In this document: one piece after another, positions 1-9,545 of the stretch
Layout of the letters: each line of letters starts with the position of its first letter
Position numbering within the stretch: position 1 is the stretch's first letter
Source of the DNA: Pezizomycotina sp. ARF18
Taxonomy: Eukaryota; Ascomycota
DNA length: 64,000 bases
Assembly (NCBI GenBank): GCA_002224055.1
Contig: AZLU01000001.1
Coordinates: 982,766 to 1,046,765, forward strand
Direction: 5' to 3'
The notes under the pieces: model-generated
Seen by the model: the letters and a program-made list of their open reading frames with translations, nothing else
Database searches by the model: none
What the model was told of the DNA's origin: nothing
Program-made: the position numbers and the translations under genes

Positions 1-159
1 TCACAGCCATTCCCACTTTGGGGAGAGAGAAATAAAAAAGAAGAAAATATTAAATAATAATATAAATAAAATAATGAATAAAATATAAATAATAAATTAA
101 TAAAATAAGAAATAATTTTCGTGTGGAAGTTCCTCCTCTCCCTTCAAAACCCCAACCCG

Positions 160-192
<33 letters not shown>

Positions 193-374
193 AAAACCTG
201 CCTGTAAGTAGTAGCGGGCAGCTCCTGCTTTATTCGTTTTTTTCACCCTGTCAGTCGTCTTCATTTTTTTTTCTTTTTATTATTTTATTCCCAGACCTCC
301 CACCACAACAACCCTCTCTTTCTCCCTCTTTTCCTCACAAACCTCTTCAGAAAGAACAAAAGGCAACAAAGAGG

Positions 375-408
<34 letters not shown>

Positions 409-1274
409 ATTAAGAGAGAAAAAAGAAGGGCAAGGCAAGTAAGGATCAAGCCAATTGATACTTACTACTGCAGCCCTAATTATTCTCTATTCTTCTTGAT
501 TTCAATTCTTCATTGCTGTCTTTTTGTTGGTTTCTGGTTCTCTTCATTCCTGCCGAAAACGAAACGGTTCCTGGGGCTTTGCCGGTTGTTGAAGAATTTT
601 TGGTTGTTTGTTTGATATACCATTTACCTTTATATCACTACCGGTCACACAAACCACAAATCTCACACGACTATTTGGATATTATTGTTACTCTTCACGC
701 CCCTTTCCTGTTGTGCCACCGAAACAGCGAAGATAATTATTATAGGGAGGGATAACAGTCAAAAAAAAAGAAGGCAGAAAAAGGAGACTAGGGAGCAAGA
801 AAAAAGGATTGGATTGTTGTTGTTACTGTCGGCATTCTTGGTGTTGTTCGATATATAGGTATCAAAGGGAAGGGTATATCTTTTTTTTTTTTTTTTTTTA
901 AAAAAATTCCTTTGATCTCTCTTTCTTTCAACAAAGGATCAAACGTATCAAAAACAACAAAAACGAGGACAAGCAGTTCAGGTGAATAAAGAGGGGAAAA
1001 AGAAGGAGACAACAAGCCTATTGAAGAATCAAGGAAAGGGAATAAGCTTTTTTTTTTTTTGGTTAATTATTTTCTGCTAGCTTAACTCTTGACCTCGCAC
1101 ATACACGCATCCTCGCATCTATTGCCAGACCCGCGTGTCCTACGAGCCATTCGGGAGACGACACTAGTCCAAAATACAGGGACAAAGTAACCCTCCAATA
1201 CCATTGTTTTCTTTCAAAAAAGAAAGTGTCGAGAATAATCATTGTCTTCTGCTGGTGCTGCGCGATCTTCCAAC
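1..1274. other. AT-rich spacer with long poly-A tracts
   Basis: No gene is supportable here. The stretch holds two A tracts of about 31 nt (160-190) and 32 nt (375-406), a T tract near 881-899, and scattered short open frames made of lysine or phenylalanine runs, which are products of the tracts. The right part (about 1085-1274) is less biased and probably holds the promoter and leader of the next gene. Confidence 0.6.
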
Positions 1275-2924
1275 ATGGCTATGAAGTTGAGTCCTAGGCG
1301 CTTATCGGAGCGTCGAGGTGTACACAAGCTCGCCCACATTGATCCACAAATCCCGTTTCCCTACGAAAGTCGCCTGAACAACCAAAATTAATATCGACTA
1401 CTCGACCAAAAGCTTTCTCTCGTCTTCATCGTCTCATCCTCGACATTCTCCGCTGCCTCCAGCACAATATCGTCGTCCTTCGACTTCTCTACTATAGAGT
1501 CGACGTTCCCGACGCCATATAGCGACCTTCCATCCCGAAGCTTTACGTCATCTCCTATGCTAGTGAGCACGCCTGCGACGAGTGTTTATCAGGATGATTG
1601 GGTAAAGCCAGTATTCCCTGCTTCCTTTTCCATGGCAAGATCGTCGTCGAAACAGAGCCTAGGACCGCCAACGTCCGCTCTTTCGCTTTTGGTCGGGGAA
1701 GGCATAGCCCTGCCTTTAACTCGGACGGCAGCTGCAAATTCTCAAGATTGACGCCTTCTTCCTCAAACGAGGATCTCCAGAGCAAGCCTCTGCTACGAAG
1801 GCAAATGTCTTTCCCCGCGCTTATGATGAGCTATTCGATGCCCCCGACCCCGCCATCACGGGGTGTCCGCCTTCGAACATCGACGAAGCAGATCGCCTTT
1901 GGATACGCGGCCGTCATCACACGGCTCGTCTTCTTCCAACGAAGTGCAGCCGCCGAGACGCCGGTTGACAAGGCAGGTGATCTTTACGATCCCGATACGC
2001 TTTCGGATCCGTCCGCACCGGCTTCTCCAGCTGCTGAAACGTCCAGCGGACGTGCGAGTCGGAGGGTTACTGTCCTTAACAGATAATCCCTCAGAAACTT
2101 CGGGCATCTATGAGGAGACGATCCTCGGCTTCCGGCCCTCAGGTGCCACCGCCGATCCCGCCGCTATCCACCATGCCGTCCTCCCTCAGCAGGCACCTAG
2201 TCCAAAGGAGGACCTGGAGTCCTACTTTGCGAGCAAGCTTCCATCGTCGTCGTCCGTTAACGAGGCATCTTCGTCAACAGAAAGAATCCCTCGCACGTAT
2301 ACGAAAACGCCAGAACTTCCACCGCTTCAGTCCCTTTTTTCTCCACCAGAATCCAGCGATCATTCTCCTTTATCGGCTGCCCCTAGATCGGTGCCCGATA
2401 GCTTTGTAGATTCCCAGTCCTACAGCTATTATCATGGAGTCTGTCTACTCCCCTCTTCCGCTCCGCCTGTTACCCTATGTCTCACCCACCCTTCCTTCTA
2501 CTCCAAAATGTGCGACTGTCAACAGTATTCTTTCTCTTGAATCCATCACAAGCTTTCCTCACCAGGTTGTTCCCGATGTTATTGACCCGCTTCCCCGGCG
2601 GTCTTCTCACCTGGTCACAAGTACACCGCCTCTCTCCCTGCCGTTCCAGTAACGGCGGACTCGCTCGCCGATATGATTGAGCGGCATGCGCATGGAAGAT
2701 CATGCGTATGCCGTAACCGAGAGGCACTTTGAGGAGAGCGGCTGGACTACCAAGGAAGAGATTGCGTCCATCAGAACCAGCGCATGGAGTCGAAAATTGA
2801 GTGGCAGAAGAAGATCATCGCTTCCAAGAGGGCACTTGTGATCCTCCGCAAAGCAGAAGTCTGTGGCCCCGAAATGGTCATGGATACATGCACTGGCACG
2901 CTTCGCTCATCACAGCTCTTTTAG
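1275..2924 (+). CDS. Ser/Pro-rich protein of unknown function, frames interrupted
   Basis: I do not recognise a family. Coding-like GC-rich sequence runs through this stretch but switches frame several times. A first ATG lies at 1275 and the true start is uncertain. Read across the frames, the protein begins with a long Ser/Thr/Pro-rich region (for example the serine run near 1430-1560 and SSSSVNEASSSTERIP near 2240-2290). It ends in a charged, probably helical segment near 2690-2880, containing FEESGWTTKEEIAS and, one frame over, ESKIEWQKKIIASKRALVIL. A disordered N-terminal half with a short conserved helical tail is common in fungal regulatory or adaptor proteins, but nothing here gives a function. 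The stop at 2922-2924 is the end of the charged frame and may not be the native one. The frame changes probably reflect the indel problem seen in most genes of this window. Confidence 0.45.
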
Positions 2925-5544
2925 AAGAGCGATTGAATCCGTTAACGTGGAATCAATTTGCTTTTCCGTCTGCTGCCACGCTGTTTCAGCAACGCTCATA
3001 CTCTTGATCCCTCCGTCTCCCTCTTTTATTTATTCTTTGAATATCACACGACTGTTTACGATTCTCCTTTTTCACGTTCTAAATTCTCTTACCGGCGTCA
3101 GTTGTTCTATTCTATCATACACATTCTTTCCCCTATTCAATATCAACGGAGTTAACAACAATACCAAAAATATTTCGTCATAAATACCTGCACTAATCCA
3201 TCGGAAAAACGGCGTCTCATTCATCAAATCGAACATTATTAAGCTTTCATTTGCTTTCAAACGGAAAGTGATCTCGATAGTTGAGCCTATCTATCCTTTC
3301 TTTTGCGCATCGGCGTCAGCTACTGCTCTACAGGCGAGACTGTAAAGGACTTTATCATCGCGTCCTTCGATATAACTACCGCTGTAAATAATATTATACT
3401 ACGCGGCTGGCTTTGTTTTTAAAAAACCACTCCCTCGGAAAGACTAAACCGAGACCATTTTAGAAAAAAGTTTTTGAATAACCTAGTTAGCCTGGTCGCT
3501 CACTAATTTCTATTTATCTTTGCATATATGCATCCATTGGTGAAGGGAGTTGAATATATTTTCTTTCTCCGCTTCACGTCCTCTCATTTAATTCGTATTT
3601 CATTGCGATCTTTCTTTTTTTTTTTTTTTTTTTTGTTATTTCAAATCTGAGTTTTCTATACAGGGTTCAACTTTAGGAGTTCATTCTGGTTTTCTCATTT
3701 CATTCTCAATTGTACGAAGTTAAGTTTTTCCTTTGTTATAAAAATCTTCCATATCCAACGTCGAGCGGCGTTGAGTTTTTCCCTTTTTCTTTCTTTTTTT
3801 TCTTCCAAAAAGTACTCGTCTCTTTGCAGCTGCAGTTGCTTTTCGGGGGGAAAGATTTCAGTCTTAGTATCAAGGAGTCAGTTCTAGTCTTTTTTCTTTA
3901 GGGACTGTATTCTGCACCTTTTTAAACTGTACTTTAGAAAAAAAGGAGCTACTGCTATAGTCGTAGCTTCTTTTTGTATCATTATCGTCTATCATTAAAA
4001 AAGAATCTTCTTGATTCCCACTTTTTAGTATATAATTTTAATATTTAAGCTTTAATAAATAAGTAAAATAAATAAATACTTTACCACAAGATATCTTAAA
4101 CTTGGAATTCTCATGATTGAGGCGGTTTTTCGGAGCTGAAATTTCTTAAACCGGTTCGTGCTGTCATGAGGTCATATCTTAGCCACACGAAGCTCTTTTT
4201 TTTTTTTTTTTTTTTTTTCAACTGAGACTTCCTTCGTATACTCCAACGCCGGAAGCATGTATATATATTCGGCACGTGCGCGAAATTCCAGAAGAAAGAA
4301 ACGGGTTCCATGTTGACCGTTGCCATACAGCATTTCCGTTGCGAATTTTTTTACGGTTAAAATCCCCCGGTAACTTTTTACAAGCATAGGGTTCGTTTTT
4401 ATATTCTTAAAGGACAGGAAAATGTCGTATCGGGATTCGGAACTAATAGCCCACAGGAATTGCATTTTCGTTACAAAGCTTGCCATAATGTCTCTCGAGA
4501 ATGCGGGGTGCGGGGCAATAAGCATTATTTTTGTCACAAAAAACTTTGCCGTTAGAGTAAGAGTTATGCTCATATTCGAGAATATTAATACTGTAGCGCT
4601 AGGTGTCTCATCCGTGATCAGCTTTGCGGAAACTGTTTTTATCCCACTTAGGAGGCAAGGTACGTTTTTGGATCCTGAGTTTTTTAGCTACGGAGCACGT
4701 CGAACATAACAGGAGCGGACAACTTAAATAGGTAGCTCGCGGAGCTGAAAAAAAAAAAAAAAAAAAACGTAAAACCTTGTGAAGGGGGGGGGGTTATATT
4801 GTAAAAGGTTGACGAGGTATGCACTCATTATCTACAAACTACTGGAGCTTTGGATGAAGTATTTTGTTGCTAAGATGTTATGTTCGTTCGGTTCGAGATT
4901 TTGATTATTGAATCCATGATTTTTCGGGCGATTCAATTCAAGGCGCTCGAGAAAAACCGGAGTAAGTAGGAAGGATTGCTACGTTATATGTAAATTCAAG
5001 TTAGCATAGAAGAATAATCCGTTCGCTTCGTCTTCGTCCTTTGTTAATGTTGTATTTCAGTAGCTACAGCTTCCAATGAACATGTAGTGGCACTCATTAA
5101 ATGAGAGAAGTAGTGATCCTAGAGCCAGGCACCGCGCCAGCCCTGATTTACGATTTACTTGACATAATAAAACGACTATTGAATTTCTATTGTTTGCTAT
5201 ATACACTTATTCTCTTGAACATGGTGTAGCGATCGCAGGAAGTCAGTGTACAGAAAATTGACACGCCAGCCTTGACAGTCAAGTGTTTGACTCTCACTAG
5301 GGTGATGATCATCGCCAGCAGTACACAGCTAGTATGCGGAACATGAATATGAAATTGCCTACTTTCTCCGTGTATGTACACAGCAGGTATATTATTTATA
5401 TGAGTGATCTACATGTATGTTACTTAAGTACACACAATTGTTTTCTTTTTCTTTTTTCTTTTTTTTTTTTTTTTTCTTTTCTTTTTCAAGCTTCCAGGCC
5501 TTAAGCTTCCTTGTGTAACAACAGAACCACGCCGATCAGCGCGC
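2925..5544. other. Spacer with homopolymers and one repeat-flanked segment
   Basis: No gene is supportable. T tracts lie at about 3611-3634 and 4196-4219, an A tract at 4748-4766, a G tract near 4785-4794 and a T tract near 5459-5475. The segment between about 4142 and 4739 is less AT-rich than its surroundings, is open for about 130 codons on the minus strand and 95 on the plus strand, and is flanked by an 11-bp direct repeat. It is listed separately. Confidence 0.55.
4131..4750. repeat. Segment flanked by 11-bp direct repeats, possible inserted element
   Basis: The sequence CGGAGCTGAAA occurs at 4131-4141 and again at 4740-4750, directly flanking a 598-bp segment. A direct repeat of this size is compatible with a target-site duplication around a short non-autonomous element. 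I see no inverted termini and no protein similarity, and the right copy runs straight into a 17-nt A tract. Chance recurrence is possible, since a related GGAGCTGA also occurs near 9391-9402. Confidence 0.25.
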
Positions 5545-5596
5545 GCACGCGGTTGACAAAAAAAATTGCGCACTACTGAAAATCCCGACTTGGCAC
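5545..5596. repeat. Left terminal inverted repeat of the Tc1/mariner-type element
   Basis: This 52-bp sequence is the exact reverse complement of 6913-6964. It contains an 8-A run and the hexamer GACTTG near its inner end. The match stops one base inside (A at 5597 against the complement of G at 6912) and outside position 5545. Confidence 0.92.
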
Positions 5597-5619
5597 ACCA
5601 CCAAAAAATTATATACAAA

Positions 5620-6855
5620 TTAAAATCCTGTCATGGCACCGTCGCGGTCAATGACCTGCTGTAACCGCTTCGGCATGCTCAGTACCCATTTATTAATGGA
5701 TTCCTGCCGCAGGCCGGCCCATCCATCGTCAATAGCCATTTTTAATGATTCTATGTTAAAATGCCCGCGCCTGCGTGTCTCCGCCTTTAGTTTTTGCTAT
5801 GTATTTTAATAGGTGACAAATCCGGGCTATACGGCGCATTAAACATATATTGTAGCCTGTTATCCCGCTTCTACTGTGCGACTATATTATTTACGCTCAT
5901 GCCGCCGTGCGCACTATTATTATCCTCTTCTAATATAAAATCCTGACCGTCGCGTAGCCATTTACCGACTACCGGCTCTAATATTTGGTCGCGGTAACAT
6001 TTTAACGTCATTTTACCATTTTTATTAGTCGGTATATTATAATATATAAGATCCGACTTAAAATTCCAACCTACCGCTGCCTACACGTGATATTTAGGCG
6101 TCGGGTCGTTCTTGTCGTCACGTACTTCAACGTCTTGTATGCATTCACTGCAGTAGCGCTCGCCAGGCCTCCGTGACACACGAACCTTGCCTTCTGGCGT
6201 GTAGCCAAAGTGAGATTCGTCACTAAAACGGACCCGTTTCTAGTACTCTGGCGTAGGTAGGCGCGCTAGCTACTAGTGGGCTAGTACTACCGCTTATGCT
6301 GTATATCAGTAGGCTTCCACTGCTTCCGGCAAGCCACACAGCGGTGCCAGCACCGTTCAGCCATACGCCGGTAGATTGTACGTTCGCATACGCCTTCAAT
6401 ACAGGCCTTAAGTGCTAGTGCGGACCATGATAATCGACGCGCCTCCCAACCTCATTAATAAGTAGGTCTTCCATAGCGTCGACCTGCGCCTTCGATAACT
6501 TACGCGGGCGCCCGCGTCGCTCCTGACGCGTCAAGTCGTTAGCAAGCCGTCGCACGTAATTATGTTTTATTAAATAATGGCCTGTACGCCGTGCCAGTTT
6601 GTATTTTTCGCATAAACTAGTGACGGTAACTAATCGGCCAGTGTGAGCGTCGCGCATAGGCGGATCACATTGCGACGCGACGTTGTATTCCGTTAGGAAC
6701 GCGGTTTTTTGTGGCGTTGATTTATGAGCGCCTCGCAGCGCCAGTTCTAAGGGGGGGCCTTGGTGTTTGGCGGGTAAATGGCCGTTTACGGCTGTACGAT
6801 GGCCAGAGCGGCGGCCGGTTCCTCTGTTCACTGCTGAACGCGTTCTGCGTGCCAT
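5620..6855 (-). pseudogene. Tc1/mariner transposase, broken by TAG codons and frame changes
   Basis: The reading starts at an ATG at 6853-6855 and opens for 146 codons. An Arg-rich N-terminus is followed by a probable helix-turn-helix (LCEKYKLARRTGHYLIK, near 6560-6610) and a basic hook-like GRPRKLSKAQVDAM. After a frame change near 6405 the zinc-like WHRCVACRKQWKPT segment follows. After another change near 6290 comes the DDE core: FSDESHFGYTPEGKV (about 6190-6235), a conserved GWNFKSDLIYYNIP, LEEDNNSAHGGMS (about 5900-5945) and APYSPDLSPI (about 5815-5845). In-frame stops at 6273-6275, 6270-6272, 6240-6242, 6081-6083 and 5871-5873 are all TAG at places where the family or context favours Trp (TGG). 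The third acidic residue of the triad is not clear. It once cut and rejoined the element's own ends and is not functional as read. Confidence 0.82.
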
Positions 6856-6912
6856 GGTGTTGATGGTGGATGTATTTTTTTAGTGGGTTTGTTGGTTTGT
6901 TGGTTGGTCTGG

Positions 6913-6964
6913 GTGCCAAGTCGGGATTTTCAGTAGTGCGCAATTTTTTTTGTCAACCGCGTGC
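6913..6964. repeat. Right terminal inverted repeat of the Tc1/mariner-type element
   Basis: This is the exact inverted copy of 5545-5596 over 52 bp. It lies between the transposase leader and the promoter region of the following methyltransferase gene, about 170 bp before that gene's ATG, so the insertion sits in its upstream region. Confidence 0.92.
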
Positions 6965-7135
6965 CGCGGAACAAAAAAGAAGCCTAAAGCTTAAAGAAAT
7001 TCGCTTTAAGCACGCTCTCCAAACTGACGGAAAAATTCACTTCCGACTTATAAAGAACTTACTTCTTTCAACCTTCCCCAACCACGATCCCCCGAGCTAC
7101 TTTCTGGCGCAGAGGAATCCAACTTTAAGGCAAAA

Positions 7136-8010
7136 ATGTCGGATTCAGAAGACAGCGACCGCGGCCCTTTAGCCATCTCAGACGACCTCGTGCCCACGCG
7201 CGAAAACATCCCCCCCGGCAGGATAACAACCACCGATCTCGACGGCCTCCTCAAGTCCTCCCCTCTAAAGCTCATAGAAGACCTCACCACGGCTGCGGTG
7301 GCCAACTCTGGCCCGCGGGCGTACGTCTAGCAAAGTACGTCATCCGCCGGTACTCCACCCTTCAAGGGAAACGCATCGTAGAACTCGGTAGTGGCGGCGG
7401 TGTAACCGGCCTTGCGATCGCGAAGGAAGTAGCTGGTGTCGGCGATGGCGGCGGCGAGCTGTGATGACGGATATACAGGGGATGGTGGAGCTCATGGAGA
7501 GAAATGTTAAGCTGAACGAGCTGGAGGGAAGGTTAGGGTTGGTTTGTTGGATTGGTATGTTTGTTTTCTTTGCAGTAGGGGAGATATGGCTTTTGGGGGA
7601 AAGTGGGAACTGACTTGGTGATTTATTTGAGAAACTTGATGAGCGAAAAGGCGAATGATATACCGCAGTTTATAGAGCGGCCGGTGGATATCGTGCTTGC
7701 AGCTGACTGCGTTTACTTCGAGCCCGCGATGCGCTGCTGGAGAAGACACTGTAATTACCTCCCTTCGGGCTGCTATATCTGGACGATGCTGATATATCTG
7801 TTAAAACGCAGATTAAACATAGCAGGCCCAGAGACGGAAATATTGTTCTGCTTCAAGAAGAGGCGGAAGGCCGATATACGCTTTGTCAAGTCCCTGCAGA
7901 AGAAATTCCATTTCGTTGAACTGGAGGACGAAGATACAGCTGAGACGACGAGAGAAAGCATATTTCTGTACGTTCCATTCACCCTTTATATTTACCTCCT
8001 TGATGATTGA
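7136..8010 (+). CDS. EFM6: EFM6/METTL21-like protein-lysine N-methyltransferase, frames interrupted
   Basis: The encoded protein is a seven-beta-strand SAM-dependent lysine methyltransferase. In yeast Efm6 methylates translation elongation factor eEF1A; that substrate is known for the family, not shown here. The start ATG at 7136 gives an acidic leader (MSDSEDSDRGPLAISDD). Near 7285 the frame shifts by one base. The SAM-binding region then reads GCGGQLWPAG followed by the glycine-rich motif I VELGSGGGVTGLAIAK (about 7378-7425). A later segment TDIQGMVELMERN (about 7466-7505) is the post-I region. A short intron may lie between about 7532 and 7576. The motif RPVDIVLAADCVYFEPA (about 7678-7728) and the C-terminal FKKRRKADIRFVKSLQKKF (about 7852-7908) are diagnostic of the METTL21/EFM6 branch. 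The last open frame stops at 8010. The family assignment is strong, but the exact exon structure is not resolved. Confidence 0.82.
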
Positions 8011-8653
8011 GAGGACAGAGGACACTAATAAGATTGGCCTGCTACATAGCTATTCCATGAGAAAAAAGGAGGGTGCAGTTGCTTCGTAATACCCATCTAG
8101 CATTATTATAAGCCGTAGGTCTAAGCTTTATATACAGCTTGTGCAAGTTATGCCACGAGCAAACGGTCCGAATGTATTATTGCCATATACCATAGCACTC
8201 CCATACGGGAAACAAACATCTCCTTGCAATAGCCAGAGAGGATTGAAAGTAGACCTAGACAGAAAGCTGAGAAATATAATTCATATACCACATTCCAAAA
8301 AGATTCATCCATACATATTTGATTACTTACTTCACCCAAGTTGACGAAAATGCCATCACGACGGGCTGCTTTCCATGCCGGGCAATTTAGCTACCTCTTC
8401 TCAGTGCAACTGTCAGAAAAAGAAAAAATTCCCCTCGATGAAGTGTCAAGCCATGTGGCTTTTCGATTTGTCTCCTTTAAAATCTTTTTAATTAATTGAC
8501 CCACTGAAGCCTTTTCCAGTACACCCACCTTTTGAAGCTCGTCACGGTATGTCACGGAAACTCACGGAATCTTTTCCAAATTGCCCACACAGAAAACGTT
8601 CAAGGCAAAAAAAAAAAAAATAAAATAAAAAAATAAAAATAAAAATAAAATAA

Positions 8654-8684
<31 letters not shown>

Positions 8685-9545
8685 TAAAAATAAAAATAAA
8701 AATAAAAATAAAAATAAAAATAAAAATAAAAAATCTTTATTTGCCCCTCTTCTTCCTTTTCACCTCCTCAAGGCTCTTCTATTCCTTCTGAAAACAAACA
8801 ACTAAACTTTGTAGATTCTTTTAAAAAGATCAAACAAAAACCAAGCACGAACATTCGTAATAAACACCCCGAGTGACGATCGTCAATGAATAGTCACTGG
8901 AGGTCTTGGAAAGAAACACCTCCCCACTATTAAAAAACTACTCCAATTTTAGTGGAAAACAAATACTTAGGTAATTCTAGACTTACAGGGTAAGCGGATT
9001 CCTCTCTTGTTGTTGTTTCTGACGATGTTATCGTCATCGTCGCCGCCACATTTCAATCTACAGGTTCACCAACCTTGGAAAGTGATAATGCTTACTTTTC
9101 GACCACGGTGATCAAAGAGCCAACATTCTTCTCTTCTTCGTTGTATAGCATTTCGCCTGTTTCGATAAATTCCCAGGCCACAGGGAGTTTACCAAACTCC
9201 ATTCTCCCCTAACATCTTCTCTATTCTTCCTGCGTCTTCTTCAATATTTTTGTTTTCCCTTTACTACTACTACGCTGTTTGACCAAACTCGGCCAAACAC
9301 AAACACTTCATCAAACAAAAAATAGTAAGTTTGCAATCCTTCAGTGTCGCACAGGTGCTAGTTGTCGTGCTTCAATTAATTTTTTTGAGCTGCGGAGCTG
9401 ATACGTGAATATACAGCTTTAATCACAAGCACGTCTTAGTCTACCTGAAGTCATCGAGGGTCGACAAAATTGAACAGATTAATATACACACATCTTCTTC
9501 ACATTAAAGTAGTCCTTATTAAAAGTTATTTTTTTTTTTAAATAA
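8011..9545. other. Spacer with AAAAT-type microsatellite; promoter side of the next gene
   Basis: No gene is supportable. The notable content is the simple repeat at 8607-8733. The rest is AT-rich, with a pyrimidine-rich stretch near 9195-9260 that may belong to the leader of the gene starting at 9546. Confidence 0.6.
8607..8733. repeat. (TAAAA/TAAAAA)n microsatellite
   Basis: A 14-nt A run is followed by about 110 nt of TAAAA and TAAAAA units, the second half nearly uniform TAAAAA. It is a slippage-prone simple repeat in intergenic DNA. Confidence 0.95.

Larger units (their letters stand above)
5545..6964 (-). mobile_element. Tc1/mariner-type DNA transposon, decayed, with 52-bp perfect TIRs
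   Basis: A 1.42-kb element is bounded by inverted repeats of 52 bp that match base for base (5545-5596 and 6913-6964). Its outer ends read GCACGCGGTTGAC and its inner ends CCCGACTTGGCAC. One transposase reading runs on the minus strand across almost the whole interior. Helix-turn-helix, FSDES, LEEDNNSAH and YSPDLSPI motifs place it in the Tc1/mariner DDE group. The expected TA duplication is not visible at either end, so either the true ends lie elsewhere or the flanks have changed. The coding region is interrupted by several TAG codons and at least two frame changes, so it is not autonomous. Perfect TIRs alongside a broken gene suggest recent arrival followed by RIP-like mutation. Confidence 0.85.

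Noticed and set aside
123-413. 96-codon open frame rich in Lys and Phe
   Set aside because: It is made almost wholly of two poly-A tracts and pyrimidine-rich DNA, with no start context, splice sites or protein character.
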